Below are positions 8,727 through 15,937 of a stretch of 29,228 nucleotides of DNA, in pieces. Positions within the stretch are counted from its first letter, which is position 1, and every line of letters starts with the position of its first letter. The position numbers were made by a program, and so were the translations under genes. This stretch comes from an uncultured Clostridia bacterium (GTDB lineage: Bacteria; Bacillota; Clostridia; Lachnospirales; CAG-274): positions 1 through 29,228 of the forward strand of contig CANRCU010000004.1 of NCBI GenBank assembly GCA_947629215.1. The letters run 5' to 3'. The notes under the pieces are model-generated. The model was not told where the DNA came from. It did no database searches and saw nothing but the letters and a program-made list of their open reading frames with translations.

Positions 8727-8808
8727 CAAGTAGATATACAAATTTATTTAAGTATCTAAAAAAACAAACGAACCGTATATAAATAACCAAACCGGAGGAG
8801 GAATAATT

Positions 8809-9325
8809 ATGTCAATATTCAGAACGAAAAAAGAAAAACAACTACACTTGTATGTCAAACCACCATTTAAGAAATGATGATATAAGTTTGAAAGCGATTG
8901 GCTTATTATCGGTTATACTGTCTATGCCCGACAATTATAAGGTTACTATTAAAGGTTTAGCTCACAAAGTCAAAGACGGCATTTCATCTGTGAGAAACAG
9001 CATTAACGAACTGATAGATGCAGGGTACATAGTACGCAGGCAGGTAAGAGGCTCTGACGGCAAGTTCTGTGAGTACAAATACGATATATACGAAAATCCC
9101 ATATCAGCGCAGGAAGAAACCGACGTACAGGAAGTTATTTCATTGTCGGATATGCCTGTTGATTATGCAGACGATAACATTGACTATAATGACAGCGACA
9201 ATTCTGACAATATTTCCTTTGGTGCTAATAAACCGGATGATACAGAAATCGTTGCTATTGATGGAAACAAAGGGTACTGTTGTAAGACGCAATATGTACA
9301 AATGGACAAACTGTCCGAAAACTAA
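8809..9325 (+). pseudogene. HTH domain protein (DUF6017/DnaD-like replication-type family), N-terminal half, frameshifted
   Basis: The ATG at 8809 has a fine GGAGGAGG site and encodes MSIFRTKKEKQ, the usual start of a mobile-element family of HTH proteins ('MSIIRtkKdKNYTvmsNhhlRd..LSLKAkGLLS'). After about 11 codons the family sequence continues in another frame: NYTCMSNHHLRNDDISLKAIGLLSV, a winged helix through GYIVRRQVRG, then YKYDIYENPIS. Ending the first frame are a few unrelated codons and TGA at 8875-8877. The shift falls in or near the A-rich run at 8824-8840. An ATG at 8852 opens the second frame (157 codons) but has no Shine-Dalgarno site. The C-terminal DUF6017 part is absent; a matching fragment lies at 13623-13817. 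The family occurs in conjugative elements. Confidence 0.8.
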
Positions 9326-9329
9326 TAAT

Positions 9330-9500
9330 TATCACCGCTTGGATCGTCAAAGAAGCATATTTCCAAATGAAACCACACTGTTAAAAGCTTTGGTATTATC
9401 GATTTTTGAGTTCTTCCAAAAGTGGACAACCAAGCTTCGTGACCGAAGTAAGGTTTACAGAAAATTGAATATAATGTATGTTGACAGGTTGGGAGAATAG
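9330..9500 (+). mobile_element. IS256/Mutator-family transposase, C-terminal remnant
   Basis: Reading frame 9321-9500 translates to YHRLDRQRSIFPNETTLLKAL, then FFQKWTTKLRDRSKVYRKLNIMYVDRLGE and a stop. This is the end of IS256-type transposases ('..RSVFPsdtaLLKaLYLAt.EatKKWTmPi.nWg..ygeL.ImYegRl'). Only about 57 C-terminal residues remain; the DDE catalytic core and left end are gone. The right end may lie near 9640-9665, where TTTACAGAAAATTTTTC resembles the TTTACA-type ends of such elements, but no partner end is visible. The fragment begins right after the truncated HTH gene. Confidence 0.72.
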
Positions 9501-9740
9501 CAAAAAATTCAACCATATCAAAGGTACAATGTAGGTCGCCCTTAATATATTTGATTTTTGGTGCTATAGTACGGCTAAGGATGGTCAAGCAGAAAACTGC
9601 CTAACCACCCAAATATTAAAATCTTAATCATCACAGAAACTAATTTACAGAAAATTTTTCTAATTGCTAAATTATGGCAAAATGCAGAATTATGTTTTGC
9701 GCTTATACGGATATTTTACATTATAATTCCGTGTATATTT
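9501..9740. other. AT-rich gap, no gene
   Basis: Probably the non-coding right end of the IS256-type remnant plus the 3' region of the minus-strand surface-protein operon. I see no convincing terminator for that operon; a weak GCAAAA...TTTTGC pairing lies at about 9676-9700. Confidence 0.4.
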
Positions 9741-11840
9741 TCAAAAACTTTTTCTTTTATATATCAGCACAAACAAAAATCCCGATATTATAACCCCTGC
9801 CAATATTCCTGCTGTATAATATTTTGACATATCCACATTTTGGTTATTGTTTTGGGATATATCGGGTCTGTCGTGCATTCTCCTTTGCATATCCTGCGGA
9901 TTTTCGCCGTTTTGCATATCTTGAGGCATAGGCGGCATTCCATCCTGCATATCTTGAGGCATTTCACCGTTCTGCATATTTCGAGGCATACGGTGCTCTC
10001 TCATATTTCCCGTGTTGTCGGGAATTTCACCGTTTGGCATATCCTGTGGCATATTGCCGTTTGCTGTATCTCCCGACATTTCACCGTTACGGTTGCCATG
10101 CATTCCGCCTCTCATACCTCCGAAACCCGTTGCCTCACCGTAACGGGTAACGTTATCCGTCATTTCCTGTTGGGCAACATTTTCTCCGTTTACATAGAGA
10201 ATATAAGTATCTCCCAAAGTAAGTTTATCGTTGCTGACACATATCCAGTTGAAATTTTTCAGGGGTGTAAAAGATACAATTTCATTACCCTTGTTATCCT
10301 TAAGCACAACCTCTGTATTGCTTTTGTACTCATTATCAAGATAAAATGAAATACTGCTTTGTTCGGAAGTATCCGCAGGCATTTCAGCCATTCCCGAATT
10401 GCCTGCTGCCGCAACATCTCCGCCGTTTATTTCAAGACCGTACTCATAGTCAAGAGAAGCATTTCCGCCGTTTTCCGGACCGTACACTCTTATTTTCCCT
10501 CCGGTTATCCTTGCCGCGCCGTTGCTATCCAGACCGTCACCGTCCGTAACAACGGTCATATCGCATTGAGATATAAAAAGATATATTTCTTCTTCGGTAT
10601 AATCGCTTTTACCTCCGGGCATAAAATTCTGTTGAGAATTGGGACCCGTGGCATTTACACCATCGTCACCGGAAACAATATTTATATTTCCTCCGTTTAT
10701 GTGTATATATTCTCCCTCTATACCCTCTCTGCACTTAGTTATATTTATGCTTTCGGGACATACAGCAACATTAGTGCCGCCATGTATGGCATCATCTCCG
10801 CAGCTTATTTCAAAACTGCCGTCGGATATGGAAAGGTTTCCGTCGGAATGTATACCGTCATCCTGAGAATCTATAATATAATTTCCGCCTTTTATATCTA
10901 CAAAAGTACCTGCTTTTACAGCCTTTGTGCTTTTTTCATTGTTATCGGTATCTTCTTCCGTAAAGAAAAAGCCTCTATTTCCCGTTTCTGCATTTTCGGA
11001 ACCCTCTCCGGTAACTATATCAAAGTTTCCGCCGCTGCCATAAAAGGCACTTGAAGCATATATACCGTCACCTTTTGAATTAATATTAAAAGAAGTGTTA
11101 TCTGCGGCAATAAAGCCTTTTGCGCTGCTTTCGTTCTCGCATTTTATGCCGTCGCCCTGTGACGTTATACTTACACTGCCGCCGTCAAACAAAATACTGT
11201 CGTTTACATTTATACCATCGTCTTTTCCCGTAACGTCAATATTAGCGCCTATAAGCATAAAGCTGTCATTTGATTTTATGCCGTCGGCATTATTACCATT
11301 TACGGTAAGTTTTCCGCTGCCGTTTATAACAATATGGTCTTTTGAATATATTGCAGCCGATACATCGGAGCTGTTCTCTGTATCAGAGAATGTATTTTCC
11401 GTGCCTTCGGGAAGGGATATTACAGTCTTTCCGGCTTCAAGCACATACAAAGCCGCGGATTTTGATGAAGTCACATCTACATTGTCAAGTATAATATTTA
11501 CCGTTCCTTTATTCGGAATATCTACAATAATACTCCCTTTCAGCTTCCCCGAAAGGGTATATATGCCTTCGGAAAGTATCATAACATTTCCATCCTGATA
11601 AAATACGGAGTTACCATCGGTCTCAATGCCATTATCCGCCAGTTTAACCATAGTGCCTTGTGAAATAGCGGGAACATAACTATCCTCATATGCAACGGTA
11701 ATACTGTGTTTGTCGCTGTAGGTAATGACGTTATCGTTTTTTACATTATCCTTTGCCATATACATTACGGCAACAAGAATTGCGGTTGCGGCAACAGTCA
11801 GCAAAACAGCAAGAATTTCTGCCTTTTTTGTTCCTATCAT
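9741..11840 (-). CDS. DUF4353 carbohydrate-binding-type beta-helix surface protein with Met-rich tail
   Basis: A 699-residue cell-envelope protein. An N-terminal membrane segment (about 8-28) leads to an extracellular parallel beta-helix built from repeated turns with the signature [DG]DGI: NADGIKSNDS, KDDGINVNDS, QGDGIKCENE, KGDGIYASSA, QDDGIHSDGN, GDDAIHGGTN, GDDGVNATGP, DGDGLDSNGA. This is the DUF4353 (Cthe_2159-like) family, members of which bind polysaccharide. A linker at about 575-665 is made of short Met/Asn/Gln/Pro units (PQDMPNGE, PQDMQDGM, PQDMQNGE and variants). A C-terminal transmembrane helix (about 672-694) ends in KRKSF, so both ends are membrane-anchored and no sortase motif is needed. 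It is last in the VTC-DUF4956-DUF4353 operon, 10 nt after the preceding gene, with AAGGTGA before the ATG. Confidence 0.9.
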   Translation of the reverse strand: MIGTKKAEILAVLLTVAATAILVAVMYMAKDNVKNDNVITYSDKHSITVAYEDSYVPAISQGTMVKLADNGIETDGNSVFYQDGNVMILSEGIYTLSGKLKGSIIVDIPNKGTVNIILDNVDVTSSKSAALYVLEAGKTVISLPEGTENTFSDTENSSDVSAAIYSKDHIVINGSGKLTVNGNNADGIKSNDSFMLIGANIDVTGKDDGINVNDSILFDGGSVSITSQGDGIKCENESSAKGFIAADNTSFNINSKGDGIYASSAFYGSGGNFDIVTGEGSENAETGNRGFFFTEEDTDNNEKSTKAVKAGTFVDIKGGNYIIDSQDDGIHSDGNLSISDGSFEISCGDDAIHGGTNVAVCPESINITKCREGIEGEYIHINGGNINIVSGDDGVNATGPNSQQNFMPGGKSDYTEEEIYLFISQCDMTVVTDGDGLDSNGAARITGGKIRVYGPENGGNASLDYEYGLEINGGDVAAAGNSGMAEMPADTSEQSSISFYLDNEYKSNTEVVLKDNKGNEIVSFTPLKNFNWICVSNDKLTLGDTYILYVNGENVAQQEMTDNVTRYGEATGFGGMRGGMHGNRNGEMSGDTANGNMPQDMPNGEIPDNTGNMREHRMPRNMQNGEMPQDMQDGMPPMPQDMQNGENPQDMQRRMHDRPDISQNNNQNVDMSKYYTAGILAGVIISGFLFVLIYKRKSF

Positions 11841-11850
11841 AACATCACCT

Positions 11851-12525
11851 TCAGGACATATATTCTCCGTTGTAACTTACAAGTACGGTATTGTTTACAC
11901 CGTTGCATTGGGAAATAGCGTTTACAAAGTCCGTATTTTCGTTTTTAAGTCTTACTTCATAGGTCAGTTCCGTACCCGATTTTGTTACAGCTTTTGATTT
12001 GATAAGGCTTTTTTTAGCTTCTTTTTTTACAATATCCTCAACAGAGGTTTCCGCTGTCTTATCGGCACAGCTTACAACAAGTATATAAGGTGTGTCCACA
12101 CTCTTTTTGGTGGAAAATATAAGTATAACAATGCCTATGATAACACTTCCTATCACACCAAGCACAAACAGCCCTGCACCCAAAACAATACCCGAAGCTA
12201 TTGACCAGAAAAGAAAGGCTATATCCATGGGTTCTTTTATTGCCGTTCTGAAACGTACAATAGACAGCGCACCTACCATACCGAGAGAAAGAACAACGTT
12301 AGATGTAACGGCTATAATAACAAGGCTTGTTATCATATTCATAGCAATAAGGGACACCCCGAAAGACTGAGAGTATAGTACCCCTGCATAGGTCTTTTTG
12401 TAAATGAAAAATATAAAAAGTCCCATAATAAATGAAAGCAGCAGTGTTACTGCAATATCGGCTATGGTAAAATAATTCATTTTTTCAAGAAAACCGGATT
12501 TAAAAATATCGTTAAATGTAGTCAT
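11851..12525 (-). CDS. DUF4956 four-helix membrane protein
   Basis: A 224-residue inner-membrane protein with four predicted helices (about 22-42, 53-73, 101-121 and 122-138) and a soluble C-terminal domain. The conserved motif SIVRFRTAIKEP (about 88-99) lies between the second and third helices and identifies DUF4956. This family is routinely encoded beside VTC-domain proteins and CotH or DUF4353 surface proteins, suggesting a shared membrane complex; its biochemical role is not established. It lies between the VTC gene (46 nt upstream) and the beta-helix gene (10 nt downstream). The spacing to its Shine-Dalgarno site is abnormal and occupied by a hairpin, described separately. Confidence 0.9.
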   Translation of the reverse strand: MTTFNDIFKSGFLEKMNYFTIADIAVTLLLSFIMGLFIFFIYKKTYAGVLYSQSFGVSLIAMNMITSLVIIAVTSNVVLSLGMVGALSIVRFRTAIKEPMDIAFLFWSIASGIVLGAGLFVLGVIGSVIIGIVILIFSTKKSVDTPYILVVSCADKTAETSVEDIVKKEAKKSLIKSKAVTKSGTELTYEVRLKNENTDFVNAISQCNGVNNTVLVSYNGEYMS

Positions 12526-12564
12526 AATATGTAGGTCATTTTGTATTTATGACCTGCCTCCTTT
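12526..12564 (-). promoter_or_regulatory. Ribosome binding site separated from ATG by a perfect hairpin (DUF4956 gene)
   Basis: Reading on the minus strand, AAAGGAGG (12564-12557) is about 32 nt from the ATG, too far for normal initiation. Between them AGGTCAT (12555-12549) and ATGACCT (12539-12533) form a 7-bp stem with a 9-nt loop. If the stem folds, the remaining C plus ACATATT leaves an effective spacing of about 8 nt. The ATG inside the right arm opens only a five-codon frame, so it is not an alternative start. Confidence 0.6.
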
Positions 12565-12571
12565 CGTTTCG

Positions 12572-13240
12572 CTATACATATCTTACAGCGCCGTATTTTG
12601 AAAATGCCCCTGCTCTGCGGCTATGTAATGTTACGGCGTTTTTTATTATATCCGGGAGATATTCGTCATATTTTATCTCCAGTATATTATAGGGGCATAT
12701 GGCAGGATATTCCGCCTTCGTGTCAAGAAATGCCACTGTATTAAGGCTTCCGCCTATGTGAGTATCTATTGTTATTCGTACATTGCCTGCAGGATAGACA
12801 AAACATTCCCTTGTATAGGATACTATGTTTTTAGGTCGTAAAAGCTGAAAATTGATTTTTGCATATAATTCGTGGGCAAGTGAGTCATCCGCACTTAAAA
12901 GGGTATCCCATTTGCCTTCCGAAATGTCTTTGCATTTTTCATAGGGTAAGATACAGCTTTGTTTGCTGCACAGACCGTTTATTTTGCTTTTTTTCTCCAG
13001 TCTGATAAAGGACAGGTCGCTGTTATAATAGCGTATGCGAAATTTTTCACGGATATTTACACCGTCTGTTTTTTCACGCAGCGCTTTGTCACTGTAGTTG
13101 TCAAAATACAGACTTTTTACATTGTATGTACCCTCATCGTTACAATGACTGTCCCTTAAAGCAATATTTTCCAAACGTGAGCGTATAATGACAATATCAC
13201 CTAAGTTCACCATATATTTGTATTCGTGTCTTAGACCCAT
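12572..13240 (-). CDS. VTC-domain (polyphosphate polymerase-like, triphosphate tunnel) protein
   Basis: A 222-residue protein of the VTC/triphosphate-tunnel family, the fold of the catalytic subunit of yeast vacuolar polyphosphate polymerase. Visible family features are the N-terminal RHEYKYMV, SLYFDNYSDKALREK (43-57), the basic strand NIREKFRIRYY (62-72), IRLEKKSKINGL (79-90), the arginine strand SYTRECF, and the acidic ILEIKYDEYLP near the C-terminus. Alternating basic residues (R64, K66, R68, R70, K83, K84) would line the tunnel. Whether bacterial members of this operon make polyphosphate is not settled. It is first in the operon, with GGAGGTG before the ATG. Confidence 0.9.
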   Translation of the reverse strand: MGLRHEYKYMVNLGDIVIIRSRLENIALRDSHCNDEGTYNVKSLYFDNYSDKALREKTDGVNIREKFRIRYYNSDLSFIRLEKKSKINGLCSKQSCILPYEKCKDISEGKWDTLLSADDSLAHELYAKINFQLLRPKNIVSYTRECFVYPAGNVRITIDTHIGGSLNTVAFLDTKAEYPAICPYNILEIKYDEYLPDIIKNAVTLHSRRAGAFSKYGAVRYV

Positions 13241-13555
13241 TTTTTCACCTCCATTGATATAAGCTTTTATGATATTATGATAAAATAAAAATATTAAAAT
13301 TGAATTTAATAAAAGTTAAAGTTTCATAAAAAAACTAATAGAGAGTTCTCATTCTTTAACAAAAAAGATTTTTCACAGGTCGCCATTAAAAATTCTTATA
13401 TATAAAGGCAACGTTTTTGGATAGCTTGCAATATCGTATATTAACAAACCGTTTTCACCGTGCTATTTATTATGTGTCAGCAGGAACAAGGACAACCTGC
13501 CTGATAGGCTGCGCCTATTGCCCTGAGAACAGACGGAAAGTATAACAGATATATG
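13241..13555. other. Intergenic region upstream of the VTC operon, no gene
   Basis: AT-rich from 13250 to 13340, probably containing the minus-strand promoter of the VTC operon, though I cannot fix the hexamers. A small perfect hairpin ATAGGC-TGC-GCCTAT lies at 13504-13518. No ORF resembles a known protein. Confidence 0.5.
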
Positions 13556-13620
13556 AGCAAGTAAAAGCCAAATAGAATTAAGGTTTTTAACTTGAATTAT
13601 TCCTATTTTAATTTTTAAAA
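13556..13620 (+). repeat. 65-bp dispersed repeat, copy 2
   Basis: Ungapped match to 8546-8610 with about 7 differences. It ends 2 nt before the first recognisable codon of the DUF6017 fragment. Confidence 0.75.
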
Positions 13621-13622
13621 TT

Positions 13623-13817
13623 GTCAAAAGTCGTTTCTTAAAGGTCAATTACGAAGACATTGAGTATGTTTTGGACTCGCTCTCAAATACCACCACAAAG
13701 ATATACAACATTCGCAAATATCTTATTGCAGCCATTTACAATGCGAAAAGCACTCAAAGCCACTACTACGGCGCTGCCGTGAGGCACGATATATACGGAG
13801 GTGACAAATATGCTTAA
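13623..13817 (+). pseudogene. DUF6017 C-terminal fragment of the HTH replication-type protein
   Basis: The frame 13623-13817 encodes VKSRFLKVNYEDIEYVLDSL, then TTKIYNIRKYLIAAIYNA and SHYYGAAVRHDIYGG before TAA. This is the end of HTH/DUF6017 proteins ('VkSRflKLnsehIeyVlDcl.kNTtkIrNIkaYLltaLYNAp.Ti..YY.a.V.HDmyg'). No start codon or Shine-Dalgarno site precedes it; the frame emerges from the 65-bp repeat. It is the same family as the N-terminal half at 8809-9325, and together they lack only a middle segment. tnpV follows about 70 nt downstream, the same neighbourhood as in conjugative elements. Confidence 0.75.
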
Positions 13818-13885
13818 TACCTGACCGGTGTATCATCTACAAAAATTTATATGCTATCCGGTCAAGTTTTAACGAAATTCAGATT

Positions 13886-14239
13886 GTGCAGCATATTTAC
13901 AGCGAAGAACGGCAGGAATGGCTGCCACTGTATACGGAGGGAAACGACCTGACCTACAAACCGGACAAGGAAGAACCTTACAGTCTGACAATGTGGGAAC
14001 AGCGCAGACTGAATTTTCTTAAAGAAAACCGAAACGGTGCATGCCAAAGGTTGATGATAAGCGGTCTTTGGGAACATCCGGTGCAGACGGATAAAGAGGC
14101 AAACAGGTTGGAAGATGAACTGACGGAACAGATGAGCCGTTCGGAGGGAATAACAGAGGAACTGAAAAAACAAAATATGATGGAATGGGTAGGACTTCGG
14201 AATAATCTGAAAGAAAGAGTCCGAGAGATAGTTTTGTGA
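13886..14239 (+). CDS. tnpV: TnpV-like transposon-encoded protein
   Basis: A 117-residue protein matching the TnpV family of Clostridia transposons and conjugative elements: WLPLYTEG..LTYKPD near the N-terminus, WEQRRLNFLKENRNGACQRL, LWEHPVQTDKEANRLEDELT, and the C-terminal MMEWVGLRNNLKERVREIVL. Its molecular function is unknown; in other elements it lies near recombinase genes. The start is uncertain: GTG at 13886 is the only candidate in this frame, and no good Shine-Dalgarno sequence precedes it, so the N-terminus may be truncated. A strong terminator follows at once. With the DUF6017 fragment upstream it marks the debris of an integrated element next to the BREX operon. Confidence 0.75.
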   Translation: MQHIYSEERQEWLPLYTEGNDLTYKPDKEEPYSLTMWEQRRLNFLKENRNGACQRLMISGLWEHPVQTDKEANRLEDELTEQMSRSEGITEELKKQNMMEWVGLRNNLKERVREIVL

Positions 14240-14253
14240 TATACGCATAAACG

Positions 14254-14288
14254 AAACGGCAGAGAGAAATAAAAACTCTGCCGTTTTT
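14254..14288 (+). terminator. Rho-independent terminator after tnpV
   Basis: AAACGGCAGAG and CTCTGCCGTTT form a perfect 11-bp stem around an A-rich 11-nt loop, with T5 overlapping the right arm. Confidence 0.92.
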
Positions 14289-14311
14289 GAGTGTACTCGC
14301 CGAACGTACTC

Positions 14312-14355
14312 AAATATCTGCGAAACAATCAACAAAGATGTTCCGCAGATATTTT
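14312..14355 (+). terminator. Second terminator-like hairpin
   Basis: AAATATCTGCG and CGCAGATATTT form a perfect 11-bp stem (extendable by GAA/TTC with a bulge) around a loop of about 21 nt, followed by T. In tandem with the tnpV terminator it insulates the BREX operon from upstream transcription. Confidence 0.65.
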
Positions 14356-14447
14356 TGACTACTTTGGATATTATTACAGGTCATTGAACAGAAGTAGCGT
14401 GTTATCTTGTCTTGCTGTTTTTTTCGGTAAATATATTGTACTATAAC

Positions 14448-14518
14448 TTGCACCATTATTCAGGTTATTTTGTGAATTAATTGCACCTATATATAAGTTT
14501 ATAAACAATTAATTGCAC
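14448..14518 (+). repeat. Three phased TTGCAC sites upstream of BREX
   Basis: TTGCAC occurs at 14448, 14481 and 14513, 32-33 bp apart, close to three helical turns. The last two belong to an exact 12-bp direct repeat AATTAATTGCAC (14475-14486 and 14507-14518). They lie about 150 nt upstream of the BREX promoter candidate and could be regulator sites. The rest of 14356-14660 is AT-rich and gene-free. Confidence 0.45.
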
Positions 14519-14665
14519 TTTATCACCATTATGTAAATGGCTGTAGGCATAGCATAACTCATTCGATTAAATTATCCAAGTTTATTTGATAAAATTTGAA
14601 AAGCACGGTGTTTTGTTATAAAAATCGTTTACAGCATATGTGAGATGGTTTGTTTTTATAAATTG

Positions 14666-14694
14666 TTGATATTGTTACAAAAATTTGATATAAT
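14666..14694 (+). promoter_or_regulatory. BREX operon promoter
   Basis: TTGATA (14666-14671), a 17-nt spacer and a perfect TATAAT (14689-14694). Transcription would start near 14701, about 48 nt before brxA. No other good promoter is seen within the operon, whose genes are 1-32 nt apart or overlap. Confidence 0.8.
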
Positions 14695-14748
14695 GTATAT
14701 GTCGAATTATACAAAAATACGGAAAAGGATATTACGGAGTGAGTAATT

Positions 14749-15348
14749 ATGAGTGAAACATATAGCGCCGGGCTTGTATCGCAGTCCTTTTGGTTTATAG
14801 AGATGAAAAAGCTCATAGAGCTGATCAGAGAGGATAAAACCGAGCAGGAAATAAAAAATTGCTGTATAGGAGAAAATCTTTTCGGTGCGGCAAAAGAATA
14901 CAGAGCGAAAAGAATATATGGATACCTCCGGAACAGAGCAAAAAAGCTTGACCGTTTTATGATAGATCTATTTGCCGAAACCGATGTTGCGACCCAGAAA
15001 ATAATAAATCTTATTGCAATAATTATGGGCGATAGGCTTTTCTTTGAATTTTTGTTTGAGATATACAGAGAGAAAGTGATTTTAGGTATGCCCTGCCTTG
15101 AAAATGCCGATATAAATATATTTTTCGGAAATAAAGAGGTACAGGATGAAAATGTAGCTTCATGGAATGACGGAACAAAAAAAAGACTTGGCTCTGTTTA
15201 TCTGAACTATATGTGCGATGCAAATTTACTCAGAGCAGAGGGCAAGGAAAAAATAATAACACCGCCTATTCTTGATACAAAACTCCGGCATTATCTTGAA
15301 ACCGGCGGATACGGTTCTGTTGTAAAGGCAATTACGGGGGTAAGATGA
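14749..15348 (+). CDS. brxA: BrxA (DUF1819), BREX protein
   Basis: First gene of the BREX operon. The 199-residue product matches the DUF1819/BrxA family: the N-terminal SAGLVSQSFWFIEMKKLIELI, the central LDRFMIDLFAETDVATQKIINLIAIIMGDRLFFEFLFEIYREK, and the C-terminal GSVYLNYMCDANLL...ILDTKLRHYL. BrxA is a small helical DNA-binding protein; in studied type 1 systems it is not needed for methylation and its requirement for defence varies. GGAGTGA precedes the ATG. Its TGA is one base before the brxB start, so translation is coupled. Confidence 0.93.
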   Translation: MSETYSAGLVSQSFWFIEMKKLIELIREDKTEQEIKNCCIGENLFGAAKEYRAKRIYGYLRNRAKKLDRFMIDLFAETDVATQKIINLIAIIMGDRLFFEFLFEIYREKVILGMPCLENADINIFFGNKEVQDENVASWNDGTKKRLGSVYLNYMCDANLLRAEGKEKIITPPILDTKLRHYLETGGYGSVVKAITGVR

Positions 15349-15349
15349 T

Positions 15350-15925
15350 ATGACGCTTGAGGAACGTTTGGATAAAGCGGAAGAAATGATACAAAAACCG
15401 TCTTTCAGAGAAAACAAAGGGTTGGGAAACGAAGTCGGATACTATATTTTTGACTATCCTGCCGATAAAGAATTGTATATAAGAGAAAGAGTGGAATATA
15501 TACGAAAGAAAAACGAAAATTCTCCCGATGGTTTCAAAGTTGTGGTATTTGACCTTTATGATATAGTCATCGACATACTTATAAAAAAGGGCTATCTGGA
15601 AAAATGCTTTGAGTTTGAAAAGACAAAGGGCTTTGAAAGAATAACAAGATCGGTGGGAAATATGCTCAGGATAACTTCGGCTGACAGTCTTATAGTCGGA
15701 TATATTAAGGATAATACTCCCGATAATTCGGTTGTTTTTATTACGGGAATAGGAAAATGCTATCCTGTTTTGCGTTCTCATACGGTACTTAACAACCTTC
15801 ACCAAGTGATAGATAAGGTTCCCGTGGTTTTGTTCTATCCCGGAAATTATGACGGACAAGAACTTGTACTTTTTGGTGAGATCAAAGACGATAACTATTA
15901 CAGAGCATTTAAATTGGTAGATTAA
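15350..15925 (+). CDS. brxB: BrxB (DUF1788), BREX protein
   Basis: A 191-residue protein of the DUF1788 family, recognised from LEERLDKAEEMIQKPSFRENKGLGNEV, FDYPADKELYIRERVEYI, the hydrophobic strand FKVVVFDLYDIVIDIL, VVFITGIGKCYPVLRSHTVLNNL and the C-terminal VPVVLFYPGNYDGQELVLFG. BrxB is required for methylation and defence in characterised type 1 BREX systems, where it is thought to join the PglZ-containing complex. It is complete in length, with brxC 12 nt downstream. Confidence 0.93.
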   Translation: MTLEERLDKAEEMIQKPSFRENKGLGNEVGYYIFDYPADKELYIRERVEYIRKKNENSPDGFKVVVFDLYDIVIDILIKKGYLEKCFEFEKTKGFERITRSVGNMLRITSADSLIVGYIKDNTPDNSVVFITGIGKCYPVLRSHTVLNNLHQVIDKVPVVLFYPGNYDGQELVLFGEIKDDNYYRAFKLVD

Positions 15926-15937
15926 GGAGGCGGCAAA

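Larger units (their letters stand above)
8473..8808. other. Intergenic stretch, no gene
   Basis: No coding sequence is supported here. The stretch contains the first copy of a 65-bp repeat (8546-8610), an imperfect long-range inverted repeat TGCACTT...AAGTGCA (about 8621-8670) and a terminator-like hairpin (8689-8726) in front of the HTH pseudogene. Confidence 0.6.

Noticed and set aside
10359..11054. 231-codon plus-strand frame opposite the DUF4353 gene
   Set aside because: Antisense shadow of the repetitive beta-helix coding sequence, with no recognisable protein features; the same holds for 9840-10349 and 11095-11598.
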